Shown piece after piece: positions 53,734 through 64,000 of a DNA stretch of 64,000 bases. A model generated the notes under the pieces. The model did not search any database and was not told the DNA's origin. It was given only the letters and a program-made list of their open reading frames with translations. Location of the stretch: positions 272,977,503 through 273,041,502 of the forward strand of contig NC_064622.1 of assembly GCF_023898315.1 (NCBI RefSeq), in the 5' to 3' direction. Both the position numbers and the translations under genes were made by a program. How positions within the stretch are numbered: position 1 is the first letter of the stretch; every line of letters starts with the position of its first letter. The stretch is from Schistocerca nitens. Lineage: Eukaryota > Arthropoda > Insecta > Orthoptera > Acrididae.

Positions 53734-55252
53734 AGTTACAAAAAGGTACGGCCAAACTTTCAGGAAACATTCCTCACACACAAAGAAAGAAAAGATGTTA
53801 TGTGGACATGTGTCCGGAAACGCTTACTTTCCAGGTTAGAGCTCATTTTAGTTTCGTCAGTATGTACTGTACTTCCTCGATTCACCGCCAGTTGGCCCAA
53901 TTGAAGGAAGGTAATGTTGACTTCGGTGCTTGTGTTGACATGCGACTCATTGCTCTACAGTACTAGCATCAAGCACATCAGTACGTAGCATCAACAGGTT
54001 AGTGTTCATCACGAACGTGGTTTTGCAGTCAGTGCAATGTATACAAATGCGGAGTTGGCAGATGCCCATTTGAGGTAGGGATTAGCACGGTGCATTAGCC
54101 GTGGCGTGGTACGTTTGTATGGAGACAGATTTCCAGAACGAAGGTGTCCCGACAGAAAGACGTTCGAAGCAATTGATGGGCGTCTTAGGAGCACGGAACA
54201 TTCCAGCCTATGACTCGCGACTGGGGAAGACCTAGAACGACGAGGACACCTGCAATGGACGAGGCAATTCTTCGTGCAGTTGACGATAACCCTAATGTCA
54301 GCGTCAGAGAAGTTGCTGCTTACAAGGTAACGCTGACCACGTCACTGTATGGAGAGTGCTATGGGAGAACGAGTTGTTTCCGTACCATGTACAGCGTGTG
54401 CAGGCACTATCAGCAGCTGATTGGCCTCCACGGGTACACTTCTGCGAATGGTTCATCCAACAATGTGTCAATCCTCATTTCAGTGCAAATGTTCTCTTTA
54501 CGGATGAGGCTTCATTGCATCGTGATCAAATTGTAAATTTTCACAATCAACATGTGTGGGCTGACGAGAATCCGCACGCAATTGTGCAATCACGTCATCA
54601 ACACAGATTTTCTATGAACGTTTGTGCAGGCATTGTTGGTGATGTCTTGATTGGGCCCCATGTTCTTCCGCCTACGCTCAATGGAGCACGTTATCATGAT
54701 TTCATACGGGATACTCTACCTGTGCTGCTAGAACATGTGCCTTTACAAGCACGACACAACATGTGGTTCATGCACGATGGAGCTCCTGCACCTTTCAGTC
54801 GAAGTGTTCGTATGCTTCTCAACAACAGATTCGGTGACCGATGGATTGATAGAGGCTGACTAATTCCATGGCCTCCACGCTCTCCTCACCTCAACCCTCT
54901 TGACTTTCATTAATGGGGGCATTTGAAAGCTCTTGTCTACGCAACAATACGCCATTCTCCAGAGCTGCATCAGCGCATCAGGGATTCCATGCGACGGAGG
55001 GTGGATGCATGTATCCTCGCTAACGGAGGACATTTTGAACATTTCCTGTAACAAAGTGTTTGAAGTCACGCTGGTACGTTCTGTTGCTGTGTGTTTCCAT
55101 TCCATGATTAAAGTGATTTGAAGAGAAGTAATAAAATGAGCTCTAACATGGAAAGTAAGCGTTTCCGGACACATGTACACATAACATATTTTCTTTCTTT
55201 GTGTGTGAGGAATGTTTCCTGAAAGTTTGGCCATACCCTTTTGTAACAACCT
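53734..55252 (+). mobile_element. DD41D-type Tc1/mariner element, long copy
   Basis: Inverted ends GTTACAAAAAGGTACGGCC at the left (the outermost bases are lost) and the complement of GGCCATACCCTTTTGTAAC at the right. Each is followed by the ~110 bp repeat seen in 6548-7317. The right side abuts TGTATATATA. It encodes a nearly complete but decayed transposase. Confidence 0.87.
54037..55051 (+). pseudogene. DD41D-type transposase (DUF4817-like N-terminus), decayed
   Basis: The ATG at 54037 opens MYTNAELADAHLR, then GVVRLYGDRFPERRCPDRKT and FEAIDGRLR, a DUF4817-like N-terminal domain. RPRTTRTPAMDEAILRAVDD and NVSVREVA give the second HTH. VLFTDEASLHRDQ supplies the first Asp, NMWFMHDGAPAPF the second, and SPHLNPLDFH the third. 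A ~27-base deletion after LVYAT removes part of the C-terminus compared with 6680-7118, and several stops and frameshifts occur. It ends HFEHFL. Confidence 0.85.
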
Positions 55253-55437
55253 GTATATATACAAAACTTATGCCTATGAAATATAACGATAATGTTATCT
55301 GAGTTTATGAGGAAACAACAATCGTGCAAGAACATGAAGCTTATTTACCACAACTTACTAATAATGGACATAAAATCGGTCCATGTGTCACGTCCCAAAC
55401 ATTAATGTTGCTTGGGGCGAAACATTATTATTCAATG

Positions 55438-56660
55438 TGTAACGAAATCGCCGTAATGTCGAATTCGTTAAAGAATGATGAATAATAAATTTTATCTTTT
55501 TGCTTTTGAGTTAATTTTCTTTCGTGCGAACTTTGTTGTAGAACCGTTCTCTTATTTTCGTGTGGTAATAAAAAATTTTACTTTCTTAAGAATTACGTAC
55601 ATTTAAAGAAAAATATTACGTGCACTCATATTAACTGGATAATAATATTTAGTTGAGAATTGAGTCCTTTTAAATCATTCGGCCTTGGCATACACTTTCC
55701 TGATGCAGTGGGTTTTTTTTTTTGTTAAATATTCTTACTGAATTTTTATCCCGGCACTAGCCATAGAACACAAGATTATCTCTATCAGCAGAAAATGTTT
55801 TAATTATTGCCAAGCCGACATTTATCACTGATCAAACCTACTTCACTATGCATTTGAGTTATTTTAAAGAACCAAACTGTTTAAATTTCAGTGTTAACTA
55901 ACATTAACTATCCGCCTACGAATGCACAAACGTATAATTAATTCAAATTTTATCAGCCACAGGATCACTGAAAAAAAAGAACAATTTCTTAATTCACGAT
56001 TGATTTGTATGCATCTGTTCCCGATTTACGGGTTTGATAATTTTTTAAATGTGCCGCCTCTTCAGATCTGCGATTGTTGATCGCGGCACAGCCCAGCAAC
56101 ACCGCTAAAAAATGCTGAAAAATTCTTAAAGAAATTTTATAGATGACGTGGGCAAGCTAATTTACATAAATAATTCACACTTCTGATAAATACTGATATA
56201 TTTAGCTCAAACAACAATTCAACTCACATTAATTCGTAGCGCGTCGTCTAATGGCGGCTACGTCCAGACAGAGACAAAAGAATTCTACACATTCACGAAA
56301 TACATCTACACAGCTTCCTACCGCTTACAGCTCTAAGCAAGGAAGACCAAAGAATACATAGTGCATTGTCCTTTTATAGTATTGCTGACTATTAACATTT
56401 CTTTGTAATTTCACTACATTATTTCCCTCTGGCTGAATTTCACATCTCTGTTATCGCAGATATTGACACATTTTGCATTCACAAAATAAATACAGAAAAA
56501 TTCCTATCCTAAATACAGAGAAATATTACAATAAAAATATAAGGAGAATAATTAATACCACATTAAGTAATATTTTTGTTCAATAATTACGATATATACA
56601 ACTTGCCCAGAGCGGCGTATATGGTACAAATAAACTGTGAAAATGCCAGGGAACGTTACA
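55438..56660 (-). repeat. 3' LTR
   Basis: 1,223 bp, TGTAACG...CGTTACA. It is the downstream LTR for the minus-strand element. Confidence 0.95.
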
Positions 56661-58689
56661 TTGCCCCCTGGCAGCATTTGGCAAAGAGTTTTTACACTTT
56701 GACACAATGGTGCCAGTAACGTTCTTTACACTTCTGTATGTTTTACGGAATGGCTCTTTTATTTAGTCCCAGGGTTATATAAGTTCATGGCTCCCCCATT
56801 TGGGCGTAGGCAAACAGGAAACCTGGGCAAAACTGTGCCGGAGCCCAGCCATCCCAGTTGGTTCATAGTCAATGTAGTCTTATTAACAGTTATTCATTTG
56901 AATTAAATTAGCAGTTTGTCATAAACGGGTTACACAATTACACAATATCACAGTCACATATAGTTCAATGGAAGGTTTTTTGTGTGTGATACTATTATTC
57001 TTGTGATACACTACAAGGTCACTTGTCCTAGGATATATCACTCACGGACATACATAGTAAATGTTCAATGTTTATCGAAATGAAGTCATTAACATGTTAT
57101 TCAGTTTATGTGAACATTTCAAAAAGTCAATAATGTTGTATTTGGTGAGCGGTGCGGAGTGATTGTTGGGCGGCGCTCGGCGCGGCGCGCTGACTCCGTG
57201 TAGGTCACCGCCCCCGGCGTTGACACCTACGGCGCGGAGGGGCGTGGCTGTCTGGTCTGCTACGGGCTGCTGTGGTCGCTGCATAGCTGATGTAGCCGGA
57301 TGCGCGTTGGATATCAGCTCGCCCGTGCGACGTCTTCTCGCGGTGCTCCAGGAAACATGCAACAAGTTCACAAACAGTGTACTATCCTTATAGGCATTTT
57401 TCCTGCTGTGGGAAAGAACGCACACAGTTAGTGGTAGTTATTACTCAGTAGGCCTTCACTAGTCTGGTTTGCACAATATATCGTTGTCTCAGTAACACTT
57501 TTATGGGCACACAATATTCTTCACCATGTCATGACTTGTCATTAGTCACACGCAAGTTTTCACCTTAGGACAAAATCAAAATGTATTTCTGTAGTCAATG
57601 CGCTTTCCTAGCGTCCCTTGACACACAAAGAGTTAAAGTTTGACACTAAGTTGATCCACCGTCCGTTATCGGTTCACTGTTCGTGTCGTGCTAGTTTCTT
57701 GTCCACTTGCACACACGGTGATGATACAGTTTTTTATTACTTATACACAACTACTCCGTGACGTATTGCTGCAGGTTTAACAGTCACTGTCTGTCTCTGC
57801 CGCACAATACTGCACTTTTGTTAAAGTTCCTTTATTTTTATTTACAATGTCCGCTGCTCAATTTTGTTTGTAACAGCACATTCGTAACTCTTTACCAAGG
57901 TGTGAGATTTGCGTACATGGTAACAATTACTCAAAATTCGTATTAGTTTGCCCATAGTCATCTATATTCGTGTTCGATTAGATTTTATTTGTGCATTCCA
58001 GCCGGATTCAGGCATATTGTTCAATAACTCCTTTGTACTCATGTCACACTTTACTATTAACGTCCTACGTAACTACAGTGTAGTCTCTGTAGGCAAAAAT
58101 TTACTTGGACTGTATCTGGCTAGCTCCTTTTAACTGATTGAATATGCACATGCTTCAATTGAAGCTTCTTTGTGCGTAACTTTGCGTTACATAAATTTGC
58201 AACAAGTTTGCCTCCCGTGGTGCCCTCGGGTCACTACTGGGTGCATTATTTTCTCTGATAACATTGGTGAGATAATAAAGTTCTCAGGGCATCATATTAC
58301 TGATATTATTCTGGGTTCGAGTCTGTCAATCTGACAGCTACACATATATACATACATACACATAATAGAAAAGATTGTGCCACGACATATTTCAAATTTG
58401 ACACACATATTAGAAATTATGTAGTACACTAACTAATCCTTACTAAAGTGTTCTTCTTGACTGAACTTTGTCACAGCTTAACACTACAAATAATTGCACT
58501 AATCAGATTATCTGTGCAAACATTTAGAGCATGTTTTAGATAACACAAATTAAAAGAGTACATAACACAAATATCCATACACATGAGAAAGTCAATCATA
58601 TTCTTATAACTAAACACTTCTACACTAGTACATACACTATTAATGTTCATTTTACAAAAGAGTGGTGTCCACATAGGACTATTAGTCTT
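56661..58689. other. 2 kb between integrase end and 3' LTR
   Basis: No env-like or other motif-bearing frame was found on the element's coding strand. 57130-57350 is GC-rich. A purine-rich AGGGGGCAA just inside the LTR (about 56661-56675, minus strand) is a candidate polypurine tract. Treated as a long 3' untranslated region. Confidence 0.5.
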
Positions 58690-59058
58690 TTACTGTAGGA
58701 ATGCTTTTACATCCTTACGCGGATACAGTCCCCGTACTCTCCCTGAGTGGGGATCTGCTAAGAGATAGCTACACTCATGTGGCACACTTACTACTCTAAA
58801 AGGTCCATTGTACACCAATTGCCACTTGCTATTCTGTTTCAAGGATGCCGAGGACTTAGGATGATTGCGTAAGAGTACCAAGTCCCCAACACTAAATTTT
58901 TTGTTATTCGTCACATGTCGGTTATATTTTTCTTTCCTTTTCTGAGCGCACCTGGTAAGGTTGCACCCTGCTTTTCTTATCTTCCATCTCGTGTGTTTAT
59001 ATGCAATGTATAACCTGAAAAATTTATTTAACTCTCCAAATGTTCTCTCTACTATTTC
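58690..59058 (-). pseudogene. Integrase C-terminal fragment
   Basis: The minus-strand frame starts at the deletion junction with EIVERTFGELNKFFRLYIA and KHTRW, the end of the integrase catalytic core. It continues to KFSVGDLVLLRNHPK and YNGPFRVVSVPH, the GPY/F-type C-terminal domain, and stops after AFLQ at 58690. The DDE residues of the core upstream are deleted. Confidence 0.85.
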
Positions 59059-59061
59059 CTA
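59059..59061 (-). other. Pol deletion junction (in-frame TAG)
   Basis: The start of the RT domain (VKPHKTYCRASYSIPWP, from about 59112) runs directly into the integrase end, with a TAG exactly at the join. Roughly 2.5 kb of pol is missing relative to a normal Gypsy element (length from general knowledge). Confidence 0.75.
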
Positions 59062-59111
59062 TTCGGGCCAAGGAATGGAGTATGAGGCTCGACAGTAAGT
59101 TTTGTGAGGCT

Positions 59112-59934
59112 TTACCTCGATATTGTACTGATATCCCTTAACAAATCTGTATAATTAAATAATAATTGTACCAACTCCCGCTGTTGCATAGAATTCAAAT
59201 TTTCGGACTGTGATACTTTGTTCATTAATGCGTCCATATTCGCTTTTGATTGATCAACTTGTACGTCAGGATAATAGAGATTCTCTCCTAGACAATGATT
59301 GTCTAAATGTAGTATCGACTGATTCCTACATTTTATATTAATAGCATTACATTCAGGTACAGGTACCTCTCCGGATCTGAGCATGGACAATTCTATTCTC
59401 CTACCAGCATTCATCAAACTTAATTTTCCCCGAGAAAGGTCGATTATTGCGTCCCTTTCTCTTAAAAAATCTACCCCCAAAATGCAGGCTACTTTTAAAC
59501 CCTTTATTACCAGGAATGAGCTCGCTATGGCTTCTTCCCCTATATACATCTCTACCTGCACTTGGAGTTTAATTATTTGTCGCTGTGCACTTATGGCTCC
59601 AGTGACTTTACAATTATTCACGGGAAAAGTCAGCATACGCCTTTCCTTCCCCAGTACTTTGAATAAGTCCATACTCATAACACTGACAGTAGCACCTGTA
59701 TCTATGACTGCTTGCACATCAATATTGTTAATTTTGATCTCTATTATCGCTTGTACTTTGTCTTTGTGTTCCTTTATGCACGTGGATGGTTCAGTTATTA
59801 GTTCGTCTCCCATCTGTACCCCGTCATTGTACCTAAGGATACAGATGTTGTTGGGTGTTTTGTTCTGTGTCGGGCTGCTCTCACTCCAAACCTCAGCCGA
59901 CGATGGAGAGCGTATCTCGGCTGCATCTAGTTTG
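59112..59934 (-). pseudogene. Aspartic protease and N-terminal edge of RT
   Basis: The pol frame lies in the -1 frame relative to gag and is open from before the gag stop. It contains AVIDTGATVSVMS, the retropepsin active-site motif, then ACILGVDFLRERDAIID (the ILGxD block). A linker follows to LLFNYTDLLRDIS, a typical start of the RT region. It ends with a stop at 59112 after a small frameshift. The protease could be intact, but no polymerase follows. Confidence 0.85.
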
Positions 59935-61900
59935 TTGAATTATTGCTAGTGGATGGGCGTGGCTGCTCTGTGTCACTGACCTCCACTATGTGTACGTTGT
60001 GTTGCGTCGGCCGCCACGGTTGCGCAATTGGCGCATTTTGTGGTGGCGGTCGGTTATTGTCATATCTATCACTGTTTTGCCGGTCCGGACTGGGCCTCTG
60101 GTTCTGTGGCCAAGTTCGGTTTGCATCATTATAAGTATTAGTGTTGTACGGCCCCCTGGCATTTTTCCATCTATGATTGCTTGGTGGGCCTGTTTCATAC
60201 CGGTCATCAAACCTCCTCTTTCGGTCATTATTCACCGGCGGACTATTGCCATTCCGGTCTCTACCTCTATTTCCGTTTTGTGCATACTCTTGTCTCCTAT
60301 TATTACCTCCGCCGTTTCCATTACTTGGTGGAGGCGTGTTATTTCTACCATTTCTATAACCGTTTCCGTTATTTCTAGCCTGTTCAGAGGCTGCCTTAAC
60401 GTCCTCCTGAATCAGGTCAATTGAGTCCAGAACAGACAAGAAATGTTCCATATCATTATCAGGCACGTGTATAAGCTTTTCCTTTACATGTATCGGCAAG
60501 TGTGATTTCAAAAGTCTGATCAAATCCCGGGATGAAATCTGTTCGTCCCAGTAACGGGTCTTGTTAATGTACTTCTCAAAATATTTTCGCAAATTTCCTA
60601 GTCGTGGAGAATACGGCTCTGGATTATATACCTCCTTCCGTAATCTCTCTTGAATACATGTTGACCAATATTTGGCCAAGAATGCCCTTTCGAATTGCTC
60701 ATATGTATCACAACTGTCAGCTGCTTCGGTTGCCCATAATGCAGCATCTCCTTGTATGTATGACATAACAAACTGTATTTTCTGGGTATGACTCCAAACG
60801 CTAGGCAAAATGTTTCTAAATCCCTTGATAAACACTACAGGGTGAACAGATTTCTTCTCCGTTGTAAAGATCTGAAACTGTCGGTTCCTAATCAGACTTT
60901 CTTCAATCACTACTTTGGAATGACATTTATTTGTTCCGCTTACATTGGTTGCCTGTTCTGTCTCGCAGTCGCAATTTTTTACTGCAGTATTTATATGTCT
61001 ATCATTGTTGGACCTGGCTGGCGTGACATACGCCTGTGCCTCGTCCTGCCGCAAGCTAAGTTCCATTTCGGCAAGACGCCGGTCCACACTCCGCTGCCAC
61101 AGCGGAATGTCTTTTTGCACAATCTTTTTAAGATTTTGCACATCCGCTTTTGAGTCCACTTCTCTGGCCTCAATTGCGGCGTGCACTTTCTGATCTATTT
61201 CTTTTATGACTTCACGTTCTACTTTGTGCACTTGTTCGGTCACTTTGTCCTCAATTACTTGAGTTGTGTCAAGTTCTAGTTGTTCGACCCTATTAGTCAA
61301 GACACGGATCTCCTCTACGATATTGGCATTAGCCACTTGAATACTGTCTACTCTTTCGCTTAATTCTTGCACCGTTTTGGGTATGGTTTCATATTTTTGT
61401 TTCAAACTAACAATCTCACTTTGCATAACTTCTAAAGTTTGCATCAACTGTAAGTCCCTCTCATGCAGGCGTCGGTCACGCTCTGCTTGTTTAGCTTCAC
61501 GTTCTCTATCGCGCTCTGCTTCTTTGGCATCACGTTCTTTCTCGCGCTCTGCTTCTTTGGCATCACGTTCTTTATCGCGCTCTGCTTGTTTACTTGCAAA
61601 TTCAACTTGGAAATTGAGCATACGCTCGAACATAACTCTTAATGATTGCACTTCTGACATCACACCACTCTCTGGTCCGTGTCCAGTGCTTGCTGATTGC
61701 ACAGAATTTCCGCTCTCAACTGAATCACTGGGTGGCAGTGGCAACATTTCTTGCCCTTCTGCCCCCAGATTTTCACATAGTACTTCCTGAACTACGTCAC
61801 TAACATTACTTTGTGTCCCACTTTCCAACTCGGTATCACTACTTACTAACTGTTGCTCATTATCCATATTGATATCTTTCTGACTACGCAGTCTAACCAT
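59927..61900 (-). CDS. gag: Gag polyprotein, intact
   Basis: 657 codons from the ATG at 61900 to the TAG at 59927. The N-terminal third is acidic. A highly charged coiled-coil segment built of ERDKERDAKEAE-type repeats follows (about residues 115-190). Then comes a retrotransposon Gag (capsid) domain with FIKGFRNILPSVW, YIQGDAALWATEAAD and FLAKYWS. The C-terminal part is Asn/Gly/Arg/Pro-rich (RNGRNNTPPP and similar) and lacks a CCHC zinc knuckle, so it may bind RNA through basic residues. No internal stop. Upstream in-frame sequence lacks another ATG. Confidence 0.9.
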   Translation of the reverse strand: MVRLRSQKDINMDNEQQLVSSDTELESGTQSNVSDVVQEVLCENLGAEGQEMLPLPPSDSVESGNSVQSASTGHGPESGVMSEVQSLRVMFERMLNFQVEFASKQAERDKERDAKEAEREKERDAKEAERDREREAKQAERDRRLHERDLQLMQTLEVMQSEIVSLKQKYETIPKTVQELSERVDSIQVANANIVEEIRVLTNRVEQLELDTTQVIEDKVTEQVHKVEREVIKEIDQKVHAAIEAREVDSKADVQNLKKIVQKDIPLWQRSVDRRLAEMELSLRQDEAQAYVTPARSNNDRHINTAVKNCDCETEQATNVSGTNKCHSKVVIEESLIRNRQFQIFTTEKKSVHPVVFIKGFRNILPSVWSHTQKIQFVMSYIQGDAALWATEAADSCDTYEQFERAFLAKYWSTCIQERLRKEVYNPEPYSPRLGNLRKYFEKYINKTRYWDEQISSRDLIRLLKSHLPIHVKEKLIHVPDNDMEHFLSVLDSIDLIQEDVKAASEQARNNGNGYRNGRNNTPPPSNGNGGGNNRRQEYAQNGNRGRDRNGNSPPVNNDRKRRFDDRYETGPPSNHRWKNARGPYNTNTYNDANRTWPQNQRPSPDRQNSDRYDNNRPPPQNAPIAQPWRPTQHNVHIVEVSDTEQPRPSTSNNSTN

Positions 61901-61942
61901 AGTAAACACAAGAAATAAAATCTGAACTAAATATCCTAACAC

Positions 61943-62401
61943 TCAGGTTTCACTGACATAACCACACAAGAAATGGACATTAACTAATACACACTTACTA
62001 TATACTACAATGACTAACTACCTAAATGTCCTGTTATTTTAAAACAAAGTACTAACAACAAGCACACCACTAATGATCCGAGAACACTGCACTGAGGCTA
62101 CTTTACTACCCACAGGACAACTACACTGTAGCTTTACCTTTTGGTGATCTATCTTGGGTGCAGCTGCCCCCTGATATTGTGGTAGGTAATTAATTTTTCG
62201 AAATAATGAGCTCTCTTCTTCAGCTTGCCTCTGGATACATAGTGTTCTCATGCAAAAAAATCATACACAGGTATTACCACACAATATTGGTTATGAAATA
62301 CATACAATACATAGAAAAATTATTAAATGTTCTCCAACAAAGTTCGACTATATTAATTCCCTAGTTATCTCACGGGTATTTAGTGGCCACTGCATATTCG
62401 A
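61943..62401. other. 5' leader of the LTR element
   Basis: The untranslated region between primer-binding site and gag (minus strand). Only short frames are present. Confidence 0.6.
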
Positions 62402-62419
62402 GCCCCGCGTTGGGCGCCA
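62402..62419 (-). promoter_or_regulatory. Primer-binding site
   Basis: On the minus strand TGGCGCCCAACGCGGGGC starts two bases after the 5' LTR end. The TGGCGCCCAAC type matches a tRNA-Lys 3' end as used by gypsy-group elements (from general knowledge). Confidence 0.85.
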
Positions 62420-62421
62420 AT

Positions 62422-63643
62422 TGTAACGAAATCGCCGTAATGTCGAATTCGTTAAAGAATGATGAATAATAAATTTTATCTTTTTGCTTTTGAGTTAATT
62501 TTCTTTCGTGCGAACTTTGTTGTAGAACCGTTCTCTTATTTTCGTGTGGTAATAAAAAATTTTACTTTCTTAAGAATTACGTACATTTAAAGAAAAATAT
62601 TACGTGCACTCATATTAACTGGATAATAATATTTAGTTGAGAATTGAGTCCTTTTAAATCATTCGGCCTTGGCATACACTTTCCTGATGCAGTGGGTTTT
62701 TTTTTTGTTAAATATTCTTACTGAATTTTTATCCCGGCACTAGCCATAGAACACAAGATTATCTCTATCAGCAGAAAATGTTTTAATTATTGCCAAGCCG
62801 ACATTTATCACTGATCAAACCTACTTCACTATGCATTTGAGTTATTTTAAAGAACCAAACTGTTTAAATTTCAGTGTTAACTAACATTAACTATCCGCCT
62901 ACGAATGCACAAACGTATAATTAATTCAAATTTTATCAGCCACAGGATCACTGAAAAAAAAGAACAATTTCTTAATTCACGATTGATTTGTATGCATCTG
63001 TTCCCGATTTACGGGTTTGATAATTTTTTAAATGTGCCGCCTCTTCAGATCTGCGATTGTTGATCGCGGCACAGCCCAGCAACACCGCTAAAAAATGCTG
63101 AAAAATTCTTAAAGAAATTTTATAGATGACGTGGGCAAGCTAATTTACATAAATAATTCACACTTCTGATAAATACTGATATATTTAGCTCAAACAACAA
63201 TTCAACTCACATTAATTCGTAGCGCGTCGTCTAATGGCGGCTACGTCCAGACAGAGACAAAAGAATTCTACACATTCACGAAATACATCTACACAGCTTC
63301 CTACCGCTTACAGCTCTAAGCAAGGAAGACCAAAGAATACATAGTGCATTGTCCTTTTATAGTATTGCTGACTATTAACATTTCTTTGTAATTTCACTAC
63401 ATTATTTCCCTCTGGCTGAATTTCACATCTCTGTTATCGCAGATATTGACACATTTTGCATTCACAAAATAAATACAGAAAAATTCCTATCCTAAATACA
63501 GAGAAATATTACAATAAAAATATAAGGAGAATAATTAATACCACATTAAGTAATATTTTTGTTCAATAATTACGATATATACAACTTGCCCAGAGCGGCG
63601 TATATGGTACAAATAAACTGTGAAAATGCCAGGGAACGTTACA
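62422..63643 (-). repeat. 5' LTR
   Basis: 1,222 bp, near-identical to the 3' LTR. It is the promoter-bearing copy for the minus-strand element. Confidence 0.95.
63353..63362 (-). promoter_or_regulatory. TATA box of the 5' LTR
   Basis: The minus strand reads CTATAAAAGG. It is the best TATA match in the LTR and is correctly oriented for gag transcription. Confidence 0.6.
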
Positions 63644-64000
63644 AATGTTACACTTGCACTAAAGGAAATACACCCACGAAGAGACCAAGTCTTTACACAG
63701 AGACGGTGTCTAACACTGTTCCGTCTGCTTATAATGTAGCTGTCAGTACTAACTGAGCTCGCAACACGACACGCAGAGTTCAACAACTAAGCGACCAGGA
63801 TTCCAACAGATGCGTTGCGGCTACTGCAGATAACTCTCCTTAGACCTGCCGCGCCACTCTCTTCGGCTGCCTCTGCTGATACAACTACAAACTTCCTAAA
63901 CTGACTGATATTCCTCTCGGAGCGTTCTGCTTCCGAGTTTTATTCAGTTTCCCCCTTCGCCCCCACCAGCCCTTGATACGGCGTGTTGTCAAAGGGCCCT
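63644..64000. other. Unassigned flank
   Basis: The sequence after the target duplication is moderately GC-rich toward 63900. Nothing recognised. Confidence 0.4.

Larger units (their letters stand above)
55438..63643 (-). mobile_element. Young LTR retrotransposon with deleted pol
   Basis: An 8.2 kb element on the minus strand with LTRs at 55438-56660 and 62422-63643, a 4-bp target duplication AATG on both sides, and a TGGCGCCCAAC primer-binding site. It has an intact gag, a protease, and a pol lacking RT-RNase H-integrase core. The 1.22 kb LTRs differ, as far as I can read, only in one T of an 11/10 T run. This implies very recent insertion. The PBS and 4-bp duplication fit the Ty3/Gypsy group. 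Movement must have used enzymes from a complete relative. Confidence 0.93.

Noticed and set aside
53489..53839. 116-codon proline-rich frame
   Set aside because: Made by a C-rich, CpG-rich block and running into a transposon inverted repeat.
56661..58689. Envelope gene in the LTR element
   Set aside because: No frame on the coding strand is long enough, and none has signal peptide or transmembrane features.
59383..61790. Several plus-strand frames of 60-188 codons across gag and protease
   Set aside because: Antisense shadows of the minus-strand gag-pol frames.

Overview
This is repeat-dense nuclear DNA from a large arthropod genome. I see no host protein-coding gene, no rRNA gene and no tRNA gene that I would call functional. 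The dominant short repeat is a ~200 bp tRNA-headed SINE with a conserved body and an AGAGCCATTTGAACC-type tail. It occurs at least 14 times, and with the 5S-derived SINE, RTE-like LINEs and Tc1/mariner/piggyBac relics it recalls orthopteran (locust/grasshopper) genomes. The orthopteran assignment is inference from memory, not a search result.

Layout. 1-1.7 kb: Tc1 transposase tail and two SINEs. 1.7-4.2 kb: a decayed RTE-like LINE broken by a SINE and other insertions. 4.4-8.4 kb: SINE, internally deleted mariner, deleted DD41D-type element, long tRNA-derived SINE. 9.2-10.3 kb: SINE and a foldback. 11.75-13.16 kb: Tc1 copy A. 13.73-15.83 kb: piggyBac-like element carrying three tRNA-derived insertions. 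18.3-21.9 kb: a SINE with a tRNA-Gly-like head abutting a third Tc1 element, which itself contains a SINE and a ~1.75 kb endogenous densovirus-like segment. 22.7-24.8 kb: two LINE relics and a 15-bp minisatellite. 25.1-31.6 kb: tRNA foldback, MITEs, LINE. 31.95-33.39 kb: second piggyBac copy. 34.87-36.28 kb: Tc1 copy B. 37.2-40.1 kb: 5S-derived SINE and tRNA SINEs. 40.8-48.0 kb: CR1/Jockey-like LINE, near full-length mariner, RTE endonuclease fragments, LINE ORF1 relic. 50.3-53.3 kb: composite foldback and the best RTE reverse transcriptase. 53.7-55.25 kb: long DD41D-type copy. 55.4-63.6 kb: a complete LTR retrotransposon (minus strand) with near-identical LTRs, intact gag and a pol that lacks almost all of RT-RNase H-integrase.

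The most notable object is the densovirus-like endogenous viral element at 19,557-21,303. It has a TATA/initiator promoter, an uninterrupted NS3-like frame, and overlapping NS1-like and NS2-like frames in the order expected of insect ambidensoviruses. It sits inside a decayed Tc1 transposon. A second theme is non-autonomous amplification: two piggyBac copies share the same stop codon and C-terminal loss, a DD41D copy is deleted between intact inverted repeats, and the LTR element is young yet lacks its own polymerase.
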